A stretch of DNA of 64,000 bases from Gemmatimonas phototrophica (GTDB taxonomy: Bacteria > Gemmatimonadota > Gemmatimonadetes > Gemmatimonadales > Gemmatimonadaceae): the NCBI RefSeq assembly GCF_000695095.2, contig NZ_CP011454.1, positions 2,170,001 to 2,234,000 of the forward strand, given 5' to 3'. This document shows, one piece after another, positions 10,624 to 19,642 of the stretch (within the stretch, counting starts at the first letter, position 1; each line of letters begins with the position of its first letter). The notes beneath the pieces are model-generated. The model had not been told where the DNA came from and did no database searches. It saw only the letters and a program-made list of their open reading frames with translations. Position numbers and translations under genes: made by a program.

Positions 10624-11105
10624 CAGCGCGGTACCTCGAGCGGCACTTGTCCGGCGCGAGTGGGATCAACCCATGCGCGCTCACCATCCACGTAGTGCTC
10701 ACGCTTCCAGATGGGTACGCGCTGCTTGAGCGACTCAATAATCTCCCGGGCCCCGTCCATCGCCGGCCCGCGGTGGGCATGTGCGGCCACGATGGCTACG
10801 CTGACCTCGCCGATGCCGAGGGTGCCGATGCGATGCTCAATGGCAACCCGCAATCCCGGGGTCCTGTCGCATACCTCACGAGCGACCGCCGCCAGCTCCG
10901 ATGCCGCCATGGCTTCATAGGCCTCGTAGTCCATGCCCTGCACCGGGCGGCCGTCATTGAGATCGCGTACGGTACCGAGAAAGACCGAGAGGGCCCCGAC
11001 GCCCGCAGCCTGTGCCGTACCAATCAGATGGGACACGTCGATCGGGGCGGTGACAATGGCGGCGTGGAGTACGCCGGTAGATGCAGGTGCCACGGGATCA
11101 GCCAC
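10623..11105 (-). CDS. moaE: Molybdopterin synthase catalytic subunit
   Basis: Large subunit of molybdopterin synthase, which transfers sulfur from the MoaD thiocarboxylate onto precursor Z. The product of about 160 residues contains GALSVFLGTVRDLNDG, the MDYEAYEAMA segment, HRIGTLGIGEVSV and the catalytic lysine region VPIWKREHYVDGERAW. I placed the start at the GTG at 11105, overlapping moaD by 8 bases; a GTG at 11093 is an alternative. The frame extends upstream through moaD but without MoaE similarity. Coupled on both sides to moaD and moaA. Confidence 0.92.
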   Translation of the reverse strand: MADPVAPASTGVLHAAIVTAPIDVSHLIGTAQAAGVGALSVFLGTVRDLNDGRPVQGMDYEAYEAMAASELAAVAREVCDRTPGLRVAIEHRIGTLGIGEVSVAIVAAHAHRGPAMDGAREIIESLKQRVPIWKREHYVDGERAWVDPTRAGQVPLEVPR

Positions 11106-11340
11106 CGGCGACGGGAGGGATGAGGGCCACTTCGTCGGCCGGATGAATAACCGTTGCCATCTGGGCGAAGGCATGGTTGACGGCGACCAACGGCTTGGCG
11201 GGAAGCCGCTCCCCGCCGGGCAATTGCCGGAGGGCCGCCACAAGGTCGGCCACGGCACAGGGTGCAGTGACGGGGACCTCAATCTGGCGGGCACCTAAGG
11301 CATCGGCATACGACGCGAACAACAAGACGGAAACGCTCAT
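11098..11340 (-). CDS. moaD: Molybdopterin synthase sulfur carrier subunit
   Basis: Ubiquitin-fold sulfur carrier of molybdopterin synthase; its C-terminal glycine is thiocarboxylated. The 80-residue product, starting at the ATG at 11340 (MSVSVLLFASYAD), ends in PPVAGG with the required Gly-Gly. Beta-grasp features (DEVALIPP near the end) match the family. First gene of the moaD-moaE-moaA unit, preceded by a strong terminator of the HU gene. Confidence 0.92.
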   Translation of the reverse strand: MSVSVLLFASYADALGARQIEVPVTAPCAVADLVAALRQLPGGERLPAKPLVAVNHAFAQMATVIHPADEVALIPPVAGG

Positions 11341-11403
11341 GTCAAAACAAAGATAGCGCCAAAGCGGGAATCCGGTTCCACCAAGGTCCATTCCGTTGAC
11401 CAT

Positions 11404-11446
11404 ACAAAACGCCCCCAGTACCTGATTCCAGGCAACTGGAGGCGCG
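11404..11446 (-). terminator. Rho-independent terminator after the HU gene
   Basis: On the minus strand CGCCTCCAGT pairs with ACTGGGGGCG and the stem continues through TTGCCTG/CAGGTA with one bulge and a GAAT loop. TTTTGT follows. It lies between the HU stop and moaD. Confidence 0.8.
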
Positions 11447-11470
11447 TTTGCGGGTCACTGCCGTACCCGC

Positions 11471-11815
11471 TCAGCTGTCCGAGTCGCCGTAGTCGTCGTC
11501 GTCGTCAAGCAGGTGCGCCTCGATGCCGGCAACCATGGCGCGGAGCTCCTTGCTCGGCTTGAACACCGGGACCGGGCGCGCTGACACCTCGACAGGCGAC
11601 CCGGTCCGGGGGTTTCGGGCCATACGCGTCTTTCGCTGACGGATCTTGAAGGTACCGAAGCCACGGACTTCAATGTTTTTCTGCTCCTGCAGCGCCTCTT
11701 TGATGGCGTCCAAGAACGCATCAACAACGCGCGCGCAGTCTTTTTTGGAGATGGTCGGTCCGGCGGTCCGGGCAATACGAGCCGTGACGTTCTCGACCAG
11801 ATCGGCTTTGGTCAT
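11471..11815 (-). CDS. HU/IHF-family DNA-binding protein
   Basis: Nucleoid-associated protein that bends DNA. The 114-residue product, starting MTKADLVENVTARIA, has the HU fold throughout: the helical N-terminal half with KKDCARVVDAF, then IEVRGFGTFKIRQRKTRMARNPRTG, the conserved beta-arm tip RNPRTG. It is longer than the usual 90 residues by an acidic tail (HLLDDDDDYGDSDS). I took the ATG at 11815 because it matches the family start; the frame is open 21 codons further up. It has its own promoter-like sequence and terminator, so it is probably monocistronic. Confidence 0.92.
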   Translation of the reverse strand: MTKADLVENVTARIARTAGPTISKKDCARVVDAFLDAIKEALQEQKNIEVRGFGTFKIRQRKTRMARNPRTGSPVEVSARPVPVFKPSKELRAMVAGIEAHLLDDDDDYGDSDS

Positions 11816-11848
11816 GTGGCGGGCGAAAAGTTTCGGAGCAGAAACGCT

Positions 11849-11878
11849 GTGGGCACCAAGCAACGGCTCGGTGCCCAC
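11849..11878 (-). other. Perfect hairpin in the HU leader / carA trailer
   Basis: GTGGGCACC (11870-11878 on the minus strand) pairs perfectly with GGTGCCCAC (11849-11857). AGCGTTTCTG follows. With the promoter at 11885-11913 the HU transcript would begin at about this hairpin, giving a structured 5' end. For transcripts from carA it could act as a weak terminator. Confidence 0.5.
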
Positions 11879-11884
11879 GAAGCG

Positions 11885-11913
11885 AACGTATGGCCTTAGT
11901 GCTTATCAGTCAA
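11885..11913 (-). promoter_or_regulatory. Likely sigma-70 promoter for the HU gene
   Basis: On the minus strand TTGACT (11908-11913) is separated by exactly 17 bases from TACGTT (11885-11890). The -35 box matches five of six consensus bases and the -10 three of six. The HU start codon lies about 70 bases downstream. Confidence 0.45.
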
Positions 11914-11927
11914 GCGTTTGGGCCATC

Positions 11928-13040
11928 TCACCCACGACGATTTCTCAAGGCTACGAGAAACTGGTCGAACAGGGGGACCGCATCGTGTGGGCCAGGAGCC
12001 GCCTCAGGGTGATACTGCACCGCAAAGATCGGGAGCCGGGTATGCCGTAGCCCTTCCACCGTGCCATCGTTGAGATTGATGTGGGTCACGGCCAGCTCCG
12101 GGGCACCATCCACCCCGTCCGGAGATCCCACGACCGCAAAACCATGGTTCTGGGAGGTGATCAGCACCTGTCCCGTGGCGAGATCCTTCACCGGCTGATT
12201 TCCACCGCGATGCCCAAACGGCATTTTGGCCGTGTGGCCACCAAAGGTCAGCCCGAGGAGCTGGTGCCCGAGGCAAATGCCGAACATCGGTACGTTCTGC
12301 TCGGCAATCTGGCGAATGGCGGCAGGCGCATACATGACGGCCGCCGGATCTCCCGGTCCGTTGGACAGGAACACGCCATCAGGGTTCATGGCGAGCACGG
12401 CATCGGCCGACGTGTCCGATGGCACGACGGTGACGCGCACCCCATGGTCCTCGAAGAGCCGCAGAATGTTGCGCTTGATCCCAAAGTCGTAGGCAACGAC
12501 ATGGTACGGCGCGTCCGGCTTCCCCCAGCTGTATGGCTCGCGGGTGGACACCACAGTCGCCAGATCGAGCCCTTCCATGCTGGGGCAGCTCTCGAGCACC
12601 GCGAGCGCCTCACGTGTTGGCGTTTCGCCGACGCCGATCACCCCCTTCATCACCCCGACACTGCGGAGGTGCCGGGTGAGACGACGGGTGTCTACTTCGG
12701 TAAGCACCGGAACGCTTGCCTGTTCAAGCCACTCTCGCAGGCCACCCGTGGCCCGCCAGTTGGAATAGGTCGGCGAAAGCTCGCGTACGACCACACCGGC
12801 TACCTGAGGGCGGGCGGACTCGGGATCCTCAAGATTGATCCCGTAGTTGCCAATCTGGGGAGCGGTCAGCACCACGATCTGTCCGTTGTAGGACGGATCG
12901 GTGAAGACCTCCTGATACCCGGTCATGTTCGTGGTAAAGACCACTTCGGCTACGGTCGGCAGGGTTGGCCCCACCAGTCGACCGTGAAAAAGGGTTCCAT
13001 CCTCGAGGAGGAGGAACCCCTTGGGCGGCAGCGTGTGCAC
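11928..13040 (-). CDS. carA: Carbamoyl-phosphate synthase small subunit
   Basis: Glutaminase subunit that supplies ammonia for carbamoyl phosphate (arginine and pyrimidine synthesis). The 370-residue product has the CPSase N-terminal domain (1-140; [29 protein letters not shown]). The class I glutamine amidotransferase domain follows, with the nucleophile in [13 protein letters not shown] and the histidine/glutamate pair in [12 protein letters not shown]. Start is the GTG at 13040, 8 bases after the secG stop. The large subunit carB is not in the window. Confidence 0.95.
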   Translation of the reverse strand: MHTLPPKGFLLLEDGTLFHGRLVGPTLPTVAEVVFTTNMTGYQEVFTDPSYNGQIVVLTAPQIGNYGINLEDPESARPQVAGVVVRELSPTYSNWRATGGLREWLEQASVPVLTEVDTRRLTRHLRSVGVMKGVIGVGETPTREALAVLESCPSMEGLDLATVVSTREPYSWGKPDAPYHVVAYDFGIKRNILRLFEDHGVRVTVVPSDTSADAVLAMNPDGVFLSNGPGDPAAVMYAPAAIRQIAEQNVPMFGICLGHQLLGLTFGGHTAKMPFGHRGGNQPVKDLATGQVLITSQNHGFAVVGSPDGVDGAPELAVTHINLNDGTVEGLRHTRLPIFAVQYHPEAAPGPHDAVPLFDQFLVALRNRRG

Positions 13041-13048
13041 CGGCCGCC

Positions 13049-13432
13049 TTACTTCTTGTCGGGCGCCGCCGGTGTGGCCGGGGCAGCCTGCTGGGTAAGA
13101 GGAGCGGCCGGCGCTGCGGTGCCGCTGCCGGTGCTTGGCGCCGACGGCGCGGTGGCCGGAGCGGCCAGCTTATCCAGCACCGACTTCGGTGCGACCGAGC
13201 GGCTGGACATGATCTGCAGAATGAACGCCAGACCAAGGAAGATTCCGCCGCACCACCAGGACGCCTTCGTGAGCAGATTGCCGGCCTGTCGCGAACCCAT
13301 GATCGAGTCCGACGAGGAGCTCGCGCCGCCGAAGCTGGCCGCAAGACCGCCGCCCTTGCCCGACTGGAGAAGGACCGCCGCCGCAAGAACGATGGCGTCG
13401 AGAATGAGCAGTGTCAGCAGAAACGTGTACAT
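13049..13432 (-). CDS. secG: Preprotein translocase subunit SecG
   Basis: Small membrane subunit of the SecYEG export channel. The 127-residue product has two membrane helices (about 2-22 and 55-76) flanking the family loop [19 protein letters not shown]. After the second helix there is an alanine/proline/threonine-rich cytoplasmic tail of about 45 residues ending in KK, which has no counterpart in short SecG proteins. It follows tpiA and precedes carA on the minus strand; tpiA-secG neighbours are common in bacteria. Confidence 0.9.
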   Translation of the reverse strand: MYTFLLTLLILDAIVLAAAVLLQSGKGGGLAASFGGASSSSDSIMGSRQAGNLLTKASWWCGGIFLGLAFILQIMSSRSVAPKSVLDKLAAPATAPSAPSTGSGTAAPAAPLTQQAAPATPAAPDKK

Positions 13433-13486
13433 GTCGCGGAGACGGAGTGCCGTGAGGAATAAGGCCGGGGTACAACCCTAGCCTCT

Positions 13487-13536
13487 GAAAATCACCTGCT
13501 GCCCGCCCCAAGACAAGTGCTTGGCAGGCAGCAGGT
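13487..13536 (-). terminator. Rho-independent terminator between tpiA and secG
   Basis: On the minus strand ACCTGCTGCC pairs perfectly with GGCAGCAGGT around a GC-rich inner loop, followed by GATTTTC. It lies just after the tpiA stop and ends the tpiA transcript. Confidence 0.7.
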
Positions 13537-13564
13537 TGGGTCAGATGGGACAGATCGCCCGGAC

Positions 13565-14320
13565 TCAGGCCCGGACGATGCTCGCCCAACTGTCGGCGTC
13601 GAGGGAGGCTCCGCCCACCAACAGCCCGTCCACGTCGGGGGCCGCCAGAAGCTGCGAGGCGTTCCCGCGGTTTACGGATCCCCCGTAGAGAATGGGAATG
13701 CCGGCGGCCGCCTTTTCTCCTACGCGGGAAACCAGCGCCCGGCGGAGTACCCCGTGAATCTCGCTGGCGTCGTCTGGCGTGGCCGTGCGCCCCGTCCCAA
13801 TCGCCCAGACCGGCTCATATGCCAGCATGATCGCGCCCACCTGCACGTCATCCAGCTCTGCAAGCCCTGCGCTCAATTGGCGTTCGACGACTTCAGCCGT
13901 CCGCCCCGCTTCTCGCTCTTCAAGTGTTTCCCCGACGCACAGCATGGGAGTGAGCCGCCCCTGGGCAATAAGTGCCATCTTCCGGGTCGTCATGGCATCG
14001 GTCTCCCCGAACACATGTCGGCGCTCAGAGTGTCCAACCAGCACCACACGCGCCCCAACATCCCGCGCCATCAGCACGGAGTTTTCACCCGTGAACGCGC
14101 CCTGCACTTCCGTGTGGACATTCTGCACACCTACCCAAACCTCCGGACGGTCACGCAGCGCATCCATGACCGTCGTCAACGTGATGGCGGAGGGAAAAAA
14201 CACCAGCGTCCGTTCGTTCAGCTTTGGTACCTGCGCCAGGAAACGCTGAAAGAAGGCCTTCGCGTCCGTTGGCGTGTGATTGAGTTTCCAGTTGGCCGCG
14301 ATAACGGGCTTGAGATGCAT
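13565..14320 (-). CDS. tpiA: Triose-phosphate isomerase
   Basis: Interconverts dihydroxyacetone phosphate and glyceraldehyde 3-phosphate. The 251-residue product has all TIM-barrel signatures: AANWKLNHT (lysine 13 region), VGHSERRHVFGE with the catalytic histidine, AYEPVWAIGTGRTATPD with the catalytic glutamate and flexible loop 6, and YGGSVNRGNA for phosphate binding. It lies directly after pgk and gap, forming a gap-pgk-tpiA glycolytic block transcribed on the minus strand. Confidence 0.97.
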   Translation of the reverse strand: MHLKPVIAANWKLNHTPTDAKAFFQRFLAQVPKLNERTLVFFPSAITLTTVMDALRDRPEVWVGVQNVHTEVQGAFTGENSVLMARDVGARVVLVGHSERRHVFGETDAMTTRKMALIAQGRLTPMLCVGETLEEREAGRTAEVVERQLSAGLAELDDVQVGAIMLAYEPVWAIGTGRTATPDDASEIHGVLRRALVSRVGEKAAAGIPILYGGSVNRGNASQLLAAPDVDGLLVGGASLDADSWASIVRA

Positions 14321-14347
14321 GTCGGGATCCGAGTGAATGAGCGGTGA

Positions 14348-15544
14348 TCAGCGCGCGTCGAGCGCGCTGACCCCAGGCAAATCTTTGCCTTCCAGAAATT
14401 CCAGCGATGCGCCGCCTCCGGTGGACACGTGCGACATCTGTGATTCGAGCCCCGCCTCGGCCACTGCGGCGGCACTGTCGCCGCCGCCAATGATCGTGGT
14501 GGCGCCTTTTCCGGTGGCGATGGCCATCGCCTCAGCGACGCCGCGCGTGCCGGCATCAAATGGCGGCTTTTCGAAGACGCCCATGGGACCGTTCCAAAGC
14601 ACGGTTCGCGCGCTCTCGACCAACTCGCGATACAACGCCGTGCTCTCCGGGCCGATGTCAAACATGGCCTGTCCGGCCGGGATGGCATCACGCCCGACGG
14701 CCGATGCCTGCGCACCGGCATCCATGGCCGGCGCGATCGTGGCATCGACAGGAAGGACCAGCTTATCCCCGGCACGTGAGAGCAGATCCTTCGCCATGTC
14801 GAGGCGATCAGGCTCCACCAGAGAGTTCCCCGTTTCGAAGCCCATCGCCTTGAAAAACGTGCAGGCCATGGCGCCGCCGATCAGCAGCTTGTCCACCTTC
14901 GGCAACAACGCTTCCACCACATCGATCTTCCCCGAAATCTTGGAACCGCCCAGGATGGCCACAAAGGGGCGCTCGGGATGGGCCAGCGCTCCGCCGAGGT
15001 ACGCCAGCTCCTTCTCCATGAGCAGACCGGCGACGGCCGGACGACAGAACTTCGCCACCCCTGCCGTGCTGGCATGGGCGCGATGGGCCGCGCCAAACGC
15101 ATCGTTCACATAAAAGTCGCCCAGCTGCGCCAACTGGTAGGACAACGCTTCGTCGTTCTTCTCTTCGCCAGAAAGAAAGCGCGTGTTCTCCAGCAGCAGC
15201 ACGTCGCCGGGCGCCAGATTCTGCGTTGCCTCCACCGCCCGCTCGCCGACGGTGACGTCGAGAAAGTGCACAGGGCACGACAGCAATTGCTTGAGCCGCG
15301 CCGCGACGGGCGCGAGCGAGTACTTCGCCTCTGGCGCGCCCTTGGGGCGACCGAAATGGGCAAGGAGGACGACTGAGGCGCCTCCATCACGCAACGCGTT
15401 GATCGTCGGCAGCGCCGCCGTGACCCGGGTGTCATCGGCCACCGCTCCCTGCTCATCGAGGGGAACGTTGAAGTCGACGCGTACCAGGGCGCGTTTGCCC
15501 TGGATCTCGGCCGCGGTCAGGTCGCGAATGGTCTTGGTATTCAT
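14348..15544 (-). CDS. pgk: Phosphoglycerate kinase
   Basis: Transfers phosphate from 1,3-bisphosphoglycerate to ADP in glycolysis. The 398-residue product, starting [18 protein letters not shown], has the N-domain signature RVDFNVPLD, substrate-binding ARPK-like [24 protein letters not shown], and the nucleotide domain with [11 protein letters not shown] and [10 protein letters not shown] near the C-terminus. The ATG at 15544 fits the family start; 22 codons of open frame upstream are not PGK-like. Middle gene of gap-pgk-tpiA. Confidence 0.97.
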   Translation of the reverse strand: MNTKTIRDLTAAEIQGKRALVRVDFNVPLDEQGAVADDTRVTAALPTINALRDGGASVVLLAHFGRPKGAPEAKYSLAPVAARLKQLLSCPVHFLDVTVGERAVEATQNLAPGDVLLLENTRFLSGEEKNDEALSYQLAQLGDFYVNDAFGAAHRAHASTAGVAKFCRPAVAGLLMEKELAYLGGALAHPERPFVAILGGSKISGKIDVVEALLPKVDKLLIGGAMACTFFKAMGFETGNSLVEPDRLDMAKDLLSRAGDKLVLPVDATIAPAMDAGAQASAVGRDAIPAGQAMFDIGPESTALYRELVESARTVLWNGPMGVFEKPPFDAGTRGVAEAMAIATGKGATTIIGGGDSAAAVAEAGLESQMSHVSTGGGASLEFLEGKDLPGVSALDAR

Positions 15545-15607
15545 CGGGAGCAGTTCGGGATGGCGCGCGACCAAGATGGCCATCGCGCGCTGAGAGCAGA
15601 ACCTGCA

Positions 15608-15648
15608 CAAAGGTCGCAGCGAGAACTACCAGCTCTCGTCTGCGACCT
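15608..15648 (-). terminator. Terminator-like hairpin between gap and pgk
   Basis: On the minus strand AGGTCGCAG pairs with CTGCGACCT, and an inner CGAGA/TCTCG stem extends it, with TTTGTGC following. It could partly terminate gap transcripts and so set different levels for gap and pgk. A second, weaker hairpin (CCCCGACC/GGTTGGGG) lies at about 15670-15692. Confidence 0.55.
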
Positions 15649-15706
15649 GGGCGTACTGCTGGCGCCGCCCCAACCGGTTTCGGTCGGGGCCAACACCGGG
15701 GATAAC

Positions 15707-16717
15707 TCAGAGACGCGAGCCAACGAAGCGGAGCAGATCGACGCAACGCGACGAGTAGCCCCATTCGTTGTCGTACCAGCCGGAGATCTTCACCATGGTG
15801 CCGTTGATCACGATGGTGCTGCCCGAGTCGAGGGTGCAGGACATCGGGTTGCCGATGTAGTCCACCGAGACCAGCGGTTCGTCGCTGTATCCCAGCACGC
15901 CTTCGAGCGTGCTCTCGGAGGCCGCCTTGAACACTGCGTTGACTTCGTCGCGGGTCACCGGGCGCTCGACAATGCAGGTCAGGTCGGTGAGCGACACGTC
16001 AGGCGTGGGCACGCGGACGGCGATACCGTCAATCTTTCCCTTGACCTCGGGAATGACCAACGAGGTCGCTTTGGCAGCTCCCGTCGTGGTGGGAATCATG
16101 GACACGGCCGCCGCGCGGGCGCGTCGCAGATCCTTGTGCGGCAGATCGAGAATGCTCTGATCGTTGGTGTAGCTGTGAATCGTGACCATCGAGCCATGCA
16201 CGAAGCCGAAGTTGTCCCGGATGACCTTGACCATCGGGACGAGGCAGTTGGTCGTGCAGGACGCATTCGAGATGATATGGTGCGACGCGTTGTCGTACTT
16301 GTCGCTGTTCACCCCCATCACGATGGTGATGTCCTCATCGGTGGCCGGGGCCGAGATGATGACCTTCTTGGCGCCGCCTTCGATGTGCTTCCGCGCGTCG
16401 GACGCCTTGGTGAAGCGGCCCGTGCTCTCCAGCACGATATCCACGCCCAGATCCTTCCACGGCAACTTCGCGGGATCGCGCTCCGCGAGGATCTGGATAC
16501 GATCACCGTCCACGGTAATGGCATCCGTTTCGTGGCCAACTTCGCCGTCGAACTTGCCATGCACCGAGTCATACTTGAACAGGTGCGCCAGCGTCGCGGT
16601 GTCCGTGAGATCGTTGATGGCTACGAAGTCGATGTCGGCCACGCCTTGCTGTTTCGCGGCACGAAGGACCTGGCGGCCGATACGGCCGAAGCCGTTGATG
16701 CCAACACGTATACCCAT
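15707..16717 (-). CDS. gap: Glyceraldehyde-3-phosphate dehydrogenase
   Basis: Oxidises and phosphorylates glyceraldehyde 3-phosphate in glycolysis. The 336-residue product has [14 protein letters not shown] (NAD-binding) and the catalytic cysteine at Cys154 in [22 protein letters not shown] and [17 protein letters not shown] follow. The catalytic domain ends with [24 protein letters not shown] after the second strand suggests preference for NAD. It begins 5 bases after the comF stop and is followed by pgk. Confidence 0.97.
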   Translation of the reverse strand: MGIRVGINGFGRIGRQVLRAAKQQGVADIDFVAINDLTDTATLAHLFKYDSVHGKFDGEVGHETDAITVDGDRIQILAERDPAKLPWKDLGVDIVLESTGRFTKASDARKHIEGGAKKVIISAPATDEDITIVMGVNSDKYDNASHHIISNASCTTNCLVPMVKVIRDNFGFVHGSMVTIHSYTNDQSILDLPHKDLRRARAAAVSMIPTTTGAAKATSLVIPEVKGKIDGIAVRVPTPDVSLTDLTCIVERPVTRDEVNAVFKAASESTLEGVLGYSDEPLVSVDYIGNPMSCTLDSGSTIVINGTMVKISGWYDNEWGYSSRCVDLLRFVGSRL

Positions 16718-16722
16718 TCGAG

Positions 16723-17574
16723 TCAGTTCCGGGTGAAGTCTGAGTCAGGAGCGGTACGGTCGCCGGGATCTGGCGCCCGACCGAAGGTCACACAACTGAT
16801 GATGCGAGCGCCGCCACGCATGAGCGCCTGGACAGCGGCGTTCACCGTCGCGGCGGTGGTAATGACATCGTCCACCAGCACCACGTGCTGGCCACGAAGT
16901 CGTTCCTGAAACTGCACTGGCACGACAAACGCCTGTGCAACGTTGCTTGCGCGCTCCGAAGGTGTCAACCGGACCTGCGATGACGTATCGCGCACACGCA
17001 CCAGCACGTCGGACCAGACGGGCACGCGCCAGAACGGCGCCAACCTGCCGCCCAGCAGAGCCGCCTGATTATAGCCACGCTCGCGTTCGCGCGCGGCGGA
17101 CAGCGGGATGGGAATTATGGCCGCCCGCTCCTCCCGGACATCCTGCGGCCAATCGAGACGGGCCATCCGACGTGCCATGGGGACGGCCGCACGTGTCCAC
17201 CCCTGGTACTTGAGCGCGTGCACCAGATCGCCGCCGGTACCGCTATCCATGCGTGCCACCGACCGGACGGCCCGGAGCGCCGGGTCCAGCCGGGGACACC
17301 ACCGACAGGGTGGAAGGGTCGTGCCAGCCCCAAGCGGCTTGGCGGCACCTGAGGGGCGCTCGCCAGGCAACGGAAGGGTCAGCGACAAGCGAGGATGCCC
17401 GCATCGGTCACAGAGCGGGTAGGAAAACGGCACCAATCTGGCCATGCAGGGAGCACAAACGATGCCATCGACATCCGGTCGATGGGGAGAACGACACAAC
17501 ACACACGCGCCCGGCAACAGGAAATCGAGCGCGCCATGGGCCAGTGCACGAGCCACGGGCAAGAGGCGGGACAT
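16723..17574 (-). CDS. comF: ComF-family phosphoribosyltransferase-like protein
   Basis: ComF-type protein, required for DNA uptake in competent bacteria though present much more widely. The 283-residue product begins with a cysteine-rich double zinc ribbon (CVLC, CAPC, CDRC, CRWC between about 24 and 110). A type I phosphoribosyltransferase domain follows, with [19 protein letters not shown] and the PRPP loop [14 protein letters not shown] chose the ATG at 17574; an upstream in-frame GTG at 17625, right after the aroE stop, is an alternative. No other competence genes are nearby. Confidence 0.85.
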   Translation of the reverse strand: MSRLLPVARALAHGALDFLLPGACVLCRSPHRPDVDGIVCAPCMARLVPFSYPLCDRCGHPRLSLTLPLPGERPSGAAKPLGAGTTLPPCRWCPRLDPALRAVRSVARMDSGTGGDLVHALKYQGWTRAAVPMARRMARLDWPQDVREERAAIIPIPLSAARERERGYNQAALLGGRLAPFWRVPVWSDVLVRVRDTSSQVRLTPSERASNVAQAFVVPVQFQERLRGQHVVLVDDVITTAATVNAAVQALMRGGARIISCVTFGRAPDPGDRTAPDSDFTRN

Positions 17575-17625
17575 CCGATGACCGTTCACCAGATCAGCGC
17601 TGGCGTCTACCGACTGCCGTTCCAC

Positions 17626-18492
17626 TCACGCGCGCGGTTCGTGTGCCGGGGGCATCGCGTGGCCAAGCGATTGCCACATGGCCCCCCGCGGGGCTGGAGT
17701 ATTGAACCAGCACTCGAACGCACTGGCGCCCTGCTCCACCAACATCCGCAAGCCGTCCTCTGCGCGCAGGCCACGAGCACGCGCCGCCTGTACCAGCGCG
17801 GTTCCCTCCCGGCGATACACCAGATCGAACAGAGCGCTCTGCGCTGAGAGCACGGCGACATCGAGCGGCAGCGGATCATTGACGCGCATCCCCAAAGGGG
17901 TCGCATTGATGACCAGCTGCACCGAAGACCAGTGCACCGCGTCAGAGGACGGTTGTGACACCGCCGGCACGCCGGTACGGGAACTCAGGACGTCGGCGTT
18001 GTGCACCGAACGCGCGACGACGTGTATGCGACCGTGAACGGCATCAGGTAATTCGCTGATCGCGACCAGCACGGCCGCCGCCGCGCCCCCGGCGCCCAAC
18101 ACCACCACGTCTCCGTGAATCCCTTCAGCGCACAGTGCCCGGATCGTTGCCTTGATCCCATCCACGTCGGTGTTGTGTCCCACAAGGGCTTGCTGCTCCC
18201 ACCAAAACGTATTGACCGCCCCCGTTCGCTCCGCGCTCGCCGTACGCTGCGCGGCAGCCTCGTAGACCACTCGCTTGTGCGGCATCGTGACGTTGCCACC
18301 GGTGTTGCTCTGGAGGCACGCCTCAAGCACAAGGGGAATATCGACCGCGGTCACCTCGCGCGCGGTGTACAGCAGGTCGCGTCCCACCGCGCGCAGTGCC
18401 GCGTTCTGAAACAGCGGCGACAATGACTGCGCCACTGGCTGTCCAAGAAGGACCAGGCCGTCCGGCGGTCTCGTGGCCCGAGGTAGACGCAT
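17626..18492 (-). CDS. aroE: Shikimate dehydrogenase
   Basis: Reduces 3-dehydroshikimate to shikimate with NADPH in aromatic amino acid synthesis. The 288-residue product has the substrate-domain motifs LLGQPVAQSLSPLFQNAAL and NVTMPHKR (catalytic lysine). It also has VNTFWWEQQALVGHNTDVDG, the dinucleotide motif VLGAGGAAAAVLVA, and INATPLGMR. DLVYRREGTALVQAARARG closes the fold. It lies between the phosphatase gene and comF. Confidence 0.95.
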   Translation of the reverse strand: MRLPRATRPPDGLVLLGQPVAQSLSPLFQNAALRAVGRDLLYTAREVTAVDIPLVLEACLQSNTGGNVTMPHKRVVYEAAAQRTASAERTGAVNTFWWEQQALVGHNTDVDGIKATIRALCAEGIHGDVVVLGAGGAAAAVLVAISELPDAVHGRIHVVARSVHNADVLSSRTGVPAVSQPSSDAVHWSSVQLVINATPLGMRVNDPLPLDVAVLSAQSALFDLVYRREGTALVQAARARGLRAEDGLRMLVEQGASAFECWFNTPAPRGAMWQSLGHAMPPAHEPRA

Positions 18493-18500
18493 CGTGGTGC

Positions 18501-18956
18501 TCAGCCCGGGCGCTGGCCAGCCAGCTTCTCGAGAACGGAAGCGATTTCCTGTTCGAGCTCCCGATACGTGTCTCGATACACATCAAGGTCACCGCCAAAC
18601 GGATCACTGACGGCACGCCCCTCGCCACCGGTAAAGGCAGTGAGCAGGAACGCTCGTCCGGCCCCGCCCATGGCTTCCGCCCGCTCCAGATGGTGCGGGC
18701 CCATGGCCAGGATGACGTCGGCGCTCGCGACAATGTCCGGAGACAGCGGTCGCGCCCGATGTCCGGTGATATCCGTGCCATGCTCGAGCGATACCAGCAA
18801 CGCGCCGTCAGAGGCCGATGAATCCGGCCACGCACTCGTCCCCGCACTGCTGACCGTGATCCCGGCCAGATGGCGGTCGGCGATCATGCGTCGTGCAATC
18901 GTTTCGGCGAGTGGGCTCCGGCAGGTATTCCCGGTGCAGACAAACAGCAAATGCAT
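18501..18956 (-). CDS. Low-molecular-weight protein-tyrosine phosphatase
   Basis: Small phosphatase of the LMW-PTP/arsenate reductase fold. The 151-residue product has the P-loop CTGNTCRSP (Cys7, Arg13) at the N-terminus and the general-acid loop DPFGGDLDVY (aspartate near 119). These residues favour phosphatase over arsenate reductase, which lacks the DP loop. Its substrate is unknown; relatives act on protein-arginine or protein-tyrosine phosphates. Its ATG overlaps the tsaC stop (TGATG), as in the Bacillus ywlC-ywlE neighbourhood, where the phosphatase is an arginine phosphatase. Confidence 0.9.
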   Translation of the reverse strand: MHLLFVCTGNTCRSPLAETIARRMIADRHLAGITVSSAGTSAWPDSSASDGALLVSLEHGTDITGHRARPLSPDIVASADVILAMGPHHLERAEAMGGAGRAFLLTAFTGGEGRAVSDPFGGDLDVYRDTYRELEQEIASVLEKLAGQRPG

Positions 18957-19639
18957 CAGGTATCTCCGAGTAGGTCCGGGACAACCGCGCGCAGTTGCGA
19001 CGCGGACAGGACACCAGGGCGAATGACCCGGGCGCGTCGTCCTGTACAGTCCACGACTGTGGACGGTTTGGACGGGTCAAGGCGGCCACCGTCCAGCACG
19101 TGCAGGAGCCCGCGCCGGATTTCGTCAGGCCATTGGTCAACAATCTCCGATGCTACCATCGCTGGTGGTATCCCGGGACGGTTCGCACTGGTGCTGGTAA
19201 TAGGTTCACCGTATGCCTGTAGCAGTCGTTGCAGCCCCGGGTGAGGGGTAAAGCGCACAGCGACTCCGCCTTCAGGACCGCGAAGCCGAGCCGGAACCCG
19301 CCCCTCGCCGCCCCGCAACACCAGTGTCAGCGGACCGGGCCAGAAGCGGGCCGCGAGATCGGCGCCATACGTGGGCAGATGCAGATCAAGCCGTGCAATC
19401 TGCTGCGGGTTGCCAATCAGCAGCAAAAACGGCTTGCCTGGCGGCCGGCCCTTCATGCGCACCAAGGCTTCCACTGATTCGTGATCCACCGCCGTACCAA
19501 AACCGTACACCGTCTCCGTGGGATAGGCGAGCACACGCCGCACACTCAGGTGGTGGATGGTCTCTCGAAGCGCCGCTTCAATTTCCACTGGCGACCAGAA
19601 CGGCACCGTCATCTGCCCCGACTGCCCCTGATGCGGCAC
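18956..19639 (-). CDS. tsaC: L-threonylcarbamoyladenylate synthase (TsaC/YwlC)
   Basis: Makes threonylcarbamoyl-AMP from threonine, bicarbonate and ATP for the t6A modification of tRNA. The 227-residue product has YPTETVYGFG, the KGRPPGKPFLLLIG binding segment, WPGPLTLVL, VAVRFTPHPG and TSTSANRPG, all within the single YrdC domain. It lacks the C-terminal Sua5 domain. I chose the GTG at 19639, with GGTGGAG 6 bases upstream; the ATG at 19612 is possible. It follows ispD by 3 bases and is coupled to the phosphatase. Confidence 0.93.
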   Translation of the reverse strand: MPHQGQSGQMTVPFWSPVEIEAALRETIHHLSVRRVLAYPTETVYGFGTAVDHESVEALVRMKGRPPGKPFLLLIGNPQQIARLDLHLPTYGADLAARFWPGPLTLVLRGGEGRVPARLRGPEGGVAVRFTPHPGLQRLLQAYGEPITSTSANRPGIPPAMVASEIVDQWPDEIRRGLLHVLDGGRLDPSKPSTVVDCTGRRARVIRPGVLSASQLRAVVPDLLGDT

Positions 19640-19642
19640 GTG

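Noticed and set aside
12081-13481. A 466-codon plus-strand frame opposite carA and secG
   Set aside because: Composition is that of an antisense shadow; carA covers it fully.
15560-16909. A 449-codon plus-strand frame opposite gap
   Set aside because: gap is unmistakable on the other strand; the frame has no protein features.
18501-18956. Arsenate reductase as the identity of the small phosphatase
   Set aside because: The DPFGG acid loop and Cys7/Arg13 P-loop are those of LMW phosphatases; no ars genes are nearby.
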